A stretch of 64,000 nt of DNA from Reticulitermes speratus (Eukaryota > Arthropoda > Insecta > Blattodea > Rhinotermitidae). The position numbers and the translations under genes were made by a program. The first letter of the stretch is position 1. Every line of letters begins with the position of its first letter. Shown here one piece after another: positions 59,851 to 64,000 of this stretch. The stretch covers positions 17,931,533 to 17,995,532 of the forward strand of contig JAJKFL010000014.1 of the NCBI GenBank assembly GCA_021186555.1. The letters are read 5' to 3'. The notes beneath the pieces are model-generated. The model was given only the letters and a program-made list of their open reading frames with translations. It was not told where the DNA came from and made no database searches.

Positions 59851-60661
59851 ATATGATACGATATGGAAGGGCATGTAGTACTGATGGGAAAGATGAGAAA
59901 CTCATATAAAATTTGATTGTAAAATCTCAGGGCAAGAGATCAGCCTTTGACGCCTAGGTGTCAACAGGAGGATACTACCGAAATGGATCTTAAAAATAGG
60001 TTGTAAGGGCACAGACTGCATTCATCTGACTCATGTAAGGATCCAGTGGCAGTCTCTCACAGTCACAGTAATGAACCTGAGGGTGGAGAATTTGACTAGC
60101 TGAGCGACTATCAGCTTCCTAAGAAAGCCAGTGTTTCATAGAGTTACTTAATAATGCATTAAAATTTATACTGTCTTCATTAAGGCGAAAATAATTTGAT
60201 AATTGTTATTACATGACTCAGCATGAGAACACAGTATTATGGATGCTTGTATTTCCTTAGAGTATCTCACCCCTCAATGTCTGTATTTTAATTGAAGCTA
60301 TTATGTCATTGTGATATTTATACACGTACAGACAACCCCCAAAACAGCGCCACCCAATACAGGGCCACACTCACTTAGTGCCCATGACAGTCTGTGAAAA
60401 AAAATTCCTTAGTTTGATTTACCACCACCCTCAAAATACCATCACAAATTGTGGCAAATAAACAGTAGTGTTTATCAGGGCTCATACTTTTGTTATGCAC
60501 TGGAACAACTCGCCCAACAGACCTCACAAAACCACTGTACCTCACACCCATTGGGACAGCCTTCAAAAACTCTCAAGACACACATTAAGACACTTCATGG
60601 CCACCACAGTCCTCACAGCAAAGATGTGTGAAAAACAAGTTTCTTAAAGTGCTGTGGTTGT

Positions 60662-61230
60662 CTATGATGACATAGACACTACAGTTGGTCTATCCATGTT
60701 GTTGTCTCCACTGCCTATGACAACCATTTTGTTACTGCTGCTGTTACCTAAGGTAACGATGTGTGGTGATGCTCCAAGGGCTGTTTCCCCAGGAGAGTGA
60801 GAGGACATGAGAACAGGTGACCTGTTTCCCTGGAGTTCTCCTGCTGGAGGTGATGGGCACTCTACTTTTGGGGGTGGTAATGTGGTAGTCACATGTTGAC
60901 TGCTTGAATGGTTCATGTGATGCTGGATGAGGTCATAGTAGTGATTGATAGGTGGGCTTGCCATTCCTGTACTACCACCACCACTCTGATGATGGAGATG
61001 TGGAGAATGGTGATACTGAAGAGGTGATGGTACATGCTGAAGTGGCAAGGGCTGTGCAGAGGTTGAGTTGTAGAGGCTGGAATATGACAAGGAGCCAGTC
61101 ACCAGAGCAGTGCTGCTGCTACTACTGCAACCATGTCCCAGAAGGCTAAGGCTGGTGTGTCCATTGTTCACGCTAGACCCTGTGTGGTGGTTCACAGCAG
61201 AAGTGCCCGTGCGGCATTCTCCATAATTAT
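60662..61230 (-). CDS. Terminal exon of a second gene, probably a GATA-factor paralogue
   Basis: Acceptor TATTTCCTTTTCAG opens an exon that completes a split codon (phase 1) and then runs 188 codons to a TAG at 60664-60662. It is Ser/His/Pro/Gly-rich: NYGECRTGTSAVNHHTGSS, HSPHLHHQSGGGSTGMASPP, YYDLIQHHMNHSSS, PPPKVECPSPPAGEL and a C-terminal MDRPTVVSMSS. Insect GATA C-termini of the pannier/serpent/GATAe group have this composition. The incoming phase equals the outgoing phase of the basic-tail exon at 3439, consistent with paralogous exon structure. No DNA-binding exon of this gene is in the window, so the family call is inference. The real-exon call is stronger. Confidence 0.7.
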
Positions 61231-61589
61231 CTGAAAAGGAAATATACAAACTGCATTTAATCATTTATATATCGTGTTACATACCATTAATGCTCTCAAA
61301 TAGCCTATTACATTGATCTACTTTATAACACAAAGGCAGTGAAGTTGTAATAACGGAATTCAATCGATATACACAGAGACTGCAATGAAGGGTTAATCAC
61401 TCAACAAGGTAGCATGACAAGCAACAGAGACGTGAAGTTCTCATATACAGCCGTGATAGGCATCTGGATTACCTTTGTCAGATCGGTCACGACGGTTATT
61501 TGTACTATGGTCTTCATGAAAGTGGAGGAATGTAATTGGGCAAATGAGTGAACAAAACATATTACCTAGTACAAATAATATAGGCGCTG

Positions 61590-61660
61590 GGTTGTAGGGA
61601 GGCAATGAGATGGCCGACCACCTGGCAAAAACCGGATCTGGCCATCCATCATCATGACCT
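61590..61660 (+). mobile_element. Retrotransposon RNase H scrap
   Basis: The plus strand reads GGNEMADHLAKTGSGHPSS, the C-terminal block of LINE (Jockey/R1-type) RNase H domains (GNExADxLAK). Flanking frames do not extend the similarity convincingly. Confidence 0.5.
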
Positions 61661-63862
61661 GAACCGCTTTGTGATTCGTCTGAAAAAGTTGCGAAAGGGA
61701 CCACCATGGGGTACATAAATGGAGTTCATAGGTAATACTGAAGTCCCTACCTGGACAAAAGCATTTAAAGGGCTTCCTTCACGAATGTTCTGCCCTCTGC
61801 CCCTCCCCTCCCCATTTGCAGTTACCGATCTATTATAACTAAACAGAGATCGCTCCACAAGCAGTTTACACCCTCTCTCCGTGTTCTATGTTGAATACAT
61901 TTTCAAATTTGAAAAATTAATTCGAGATCACGGATTCTAAGAGCTTATTACTGCACCACTATCTCCGTCCTTGCAACGAAACGGTAAACAAATTCTGAAA
62001 AATAATACGGTTGATAAAATGATTAACCACTGTCACCCCGCAATTCACATTGGTTACGAATATAGCAAAATTACATATTTCTCGAAATTTGTTCTCCCTA
62101 GGCTAATGAAGAGAAGTTCGCAAATTTAGCCGCCGGTTTGGCAAACTGTTACCTCCAATGAAGCCCACGCCAGGCTTTCGGGTTCTGGTTAGTAGTAAAA
62201 TGTTAGGCCAATATTTCTTCTAAAACAGAAGGATAACCTCACATCCCACGGGCCCCCAGCGCCGTGGGGTCTGCCGAGGACTTATCTACGCCAATGGTAG
62301 TGGGACATAAAAAGTGTGAAGGCCTGTCGATAGTAGACACTCACATATAATTACTGTCAGAAATACAAACATTTCATAAACTATCCGCCCAACAAGCCGT
62401 ACTCTTGAACTGAAAAATTAAGTACCGAGCCGACATAGTGAATAACTGACATAGTTTTGGAACCATATGGTTTATCGTAAATCTGCCGTTGCTTATAGTG
62501 GTGGAAGTCAAAGGCGCAATTTTCAGAATTCCTGTTGAAGAGTTGATACCAAAGAGGTTATCGTAAAGAGGGCAAGTGCATTTGCGAGGACGCTGATGAC
62601 GTTACATACTAACTACTCGTAGTTCACGGGACTGATGCTTACTAATACTGCCATTAATACGTAGTTTTCCCTTAGGAATGTGAAATGAAATGAAAGCCGC
62701 AAACGTGCAGTGTATACAAAGGTGTGCAACTTTTGACATGTTTGCCGATTTGCAACAACTGCGGTTACCGGCTGCAAAAGACGCCGATACGTGGTCATAA
62801 ACTGTGTAGCTCAACAGTGTGTCGTGTTACGTAAACTTAAATTGTATGCTAATGTGCAGGCAGCTCGGTATCGAGACAGCATGATCGTCTCCGTATTCCA
62901 ACAGCAGAAATGGATACTTTTGCACTTGTGAGTTCGCTGTAACAAAGAAAGTTATAAATGCCACGCCAAGGCTGGGAAGCCCTGACAAACCCCTGTTATT
63001 TCTCTGTTATGAACCGTTTCTATGATGGCAAAAAGTAAGGTCAAATCGTGGACGAAAGCTAACCTTTTTTTCTTCAAGAAAATTTTCTCGAGCTGACAAC
63101 CACTTCAGGTGGTTCAAGTACACCAACCCGTCAGAGACTGACTCCGTCTCCACTATTGCGGTTTTTATTGAATTTATTCACGGTGAATGCTTTAAGGAAT
63201 CTCTAAAAATATTTTCTTACCAATAATGACAAGAAAACTACGACACTGACATATACTACTGTCTTTTCATCACAAAGGAGTTCTCTCGTGACTGAATTGC
63301 TCAAATATTTCTTCGTCCTCAGGTCGCATTTCAAAGAGAACACAGTCTCAATTACAAAAACTCTTCTTCGACCTAGCAGCGTCGCACAAAGAGGACAATC
63401 TGTCTCGATTATAAATGGCGACACATCATAAACTTACGTAGTGGGTCTTCGTGTGAAGTGTCTGTTATTTATATCCGATATTATCCACAATCGGAAGGTC
63501 TAGAAATTTTACTAGAAATCCAAAACATGAAATTTCAAGAAAAAATCGCCCAGTGGAAGTCGCCGAGACTCATACGTACGGACAGAAATGAGGAAGCTAT
63601 CAGTAATTTTCCACATGCAATTCGCCTAAATCGAGTTACCATACACTCAAAAAATGATATCGTCATTTCCTGGGCCCAGTGCGCTTTTTGCTGTTGCATG
63701 AAGATTGTAATAATTATTGCGAATGAACGAGTGTGTTATACATATGCATTGAAGCAAAACGCAATAACATGCATGTGTTTGTTGTCGCGAAGGAAGTGTG
63801 TCTGGTAACTGTAACTTGCGAGATTTTAGGTTCCCATAACCATCTCAGTAAAGATTCAGATC

Positions 63863-63982
63863 TTCTGAAATGTTACGCCGTGTCGGCTGGTAAATAGTTA
63901 ATCACCGTACAGGAGAGCGTACTGCCTCCATCTTCAAGGTCGGTAACTATTTACCACTCAGCACGGTATAACATCCCACAAG
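63863..63982. repeat. Hairpin repeat of the GACGTTTCGG group
   Basis: Arms GGCTGGTAAATAGTTA (63885-63900) and TAACTATTTACCACTC (63943-63958) lie inside the longer imperfect pair GTTACGCCGTG / CACGGTATAAC. CTCCATCTTCAAGG in the loop recalls the CCATCTTCACGGG end of the 96-bp repeat. Confidence 0.75.
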
Positions 63983-64000
63983 CCTTAACTTTCAAGTTGA

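Larger units (their letters stand above)
21421..60661. other. 39-kb region between the two GATA genes
   Basis: It probably combines a 5' non-coding intron and promoter of the left gene, repeats, and the 3' flank of the right gene. Named contents are listed separately. Stretches where I see only AT-rich DNA: 29100-31400, 33000-34240, 36050-39240, 39570-41670, 42300-45300 and 52740-57800. No conserved host protein was recognised in any of them. Confidence 0.6.
52900..60661 (-). other. Low-repeat AT-rich flank, possibly including the 3' UTR of the right GATA gene
   Basis: Downstream (minus sense) of the stop codon at 60662 the DNA has few recognisable repeats compared with the rest of the window and no coding sequence. 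A long 3' UTR would start at 60661. I cannot fix a polyadenylation site. It holds the foldback at 57828-58180, a tandem repeat at 58812-58888 and the SINE at 59577-59850. Confidence 0.35.
61231..64000 (-). other. Last intron of the right gene (continues off the edge)
   Basis: No upstream GATA exon was found here. It contains a LINE RNase H scrap at 61590-61660 and a repeat hairpin at 63863-63982. A GCGCCGTGGGGTCTGC block near 62260 also occurs at 33390. Confidence 0.6.

Noticed and set aside
63458-63808. Plus-strand open frame of 116 codons near the right edge
   Set aside because: No recognised similarity or supporting signals; likely chance.

Overview
The window reads as nuclear DNA of an insect with a large, repeat-rich genome. 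Introns run to about 10 kb, intergenic DNA to tens of kb, tRNA-derived SINEs with target-site duplications are abundant, and decayed LINE, LTR and mariner copies are frequent. This style fits Polyneoptera (cockroach, termite, stick insect), but that placement is inference. There are no prokaryotic features and no intact tRNA or rRNA gene.

The only convincing host genes are two GATA-family transcription factor genes, both on the minus strand. The first covers roughly 21.4 kb down to 3.4 kb and runs off the left edge. Six coding exons are placed: the ATG exon (21246-21407, part of an exon reaching 21420), a Gln/Gly-rich exon (20196-20468), a large 1.38 kb exon (17778-19160), the N-terminal GATA finger (16107-16279), the C-terminal GATA finger (13129-13254) and the basic tail (3439-3583). 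Splice phases agree at every junction except inside the large exon, which is one base short of an open frame. The C-terminal exon or exons are missing from the window. The protein is of the insect GATA4/5/6 class (serpent/GATAe/pannier) and looks most like serpent or GATAe. The second gene is represented only by a Ser/His-rich terminal exon with stop (60662-61230) that I interpret as the end of another GATA paralogue. Its upstream exons lie beyond the right edge. Together they suggest the clustered srp/GATAe/pnr locus known from other insects.

Layout: 1-1.26 kb, minus-strand LINE endonuclease interrupted by a SINE; 3.4-21.4 kb, the GATA gene, whose introns hold a second copy of the same LINE (5.16-6.43 kb), SINEs, microsatellites and a roughly 550 bp repeat; 21.4-47 kb, intergenic or 5' non-coding DNA with SINEs, two striking inverted repeats (23.4 and 28.4-29.1 kb), a CpG-rich patch, a possible non-coding first exon near 41.7 kb and a mariner relic; 47.2-52.1 kb, a badly decayed minus-strand LTR retroelement with gag, protease, reverse transcriptase and envelope-like remnants, broken by two SINEs and a 350 bp GA tract; 52.3-52.7 kb, a probable non-autonomous DNA transposon; 52.9-60.7 kb, low-repeat DNA that may contain the long 3' UTR of the second GATA gene; 61.2-64 kb, its last intron.

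I found no evidence for a novel multi-gene system. The most worthwhile points are the GATA cluster, the one-base frameshift in the large exon, the envelope-bearing retroelement remnant and several uncatalogued-looking repeat families.
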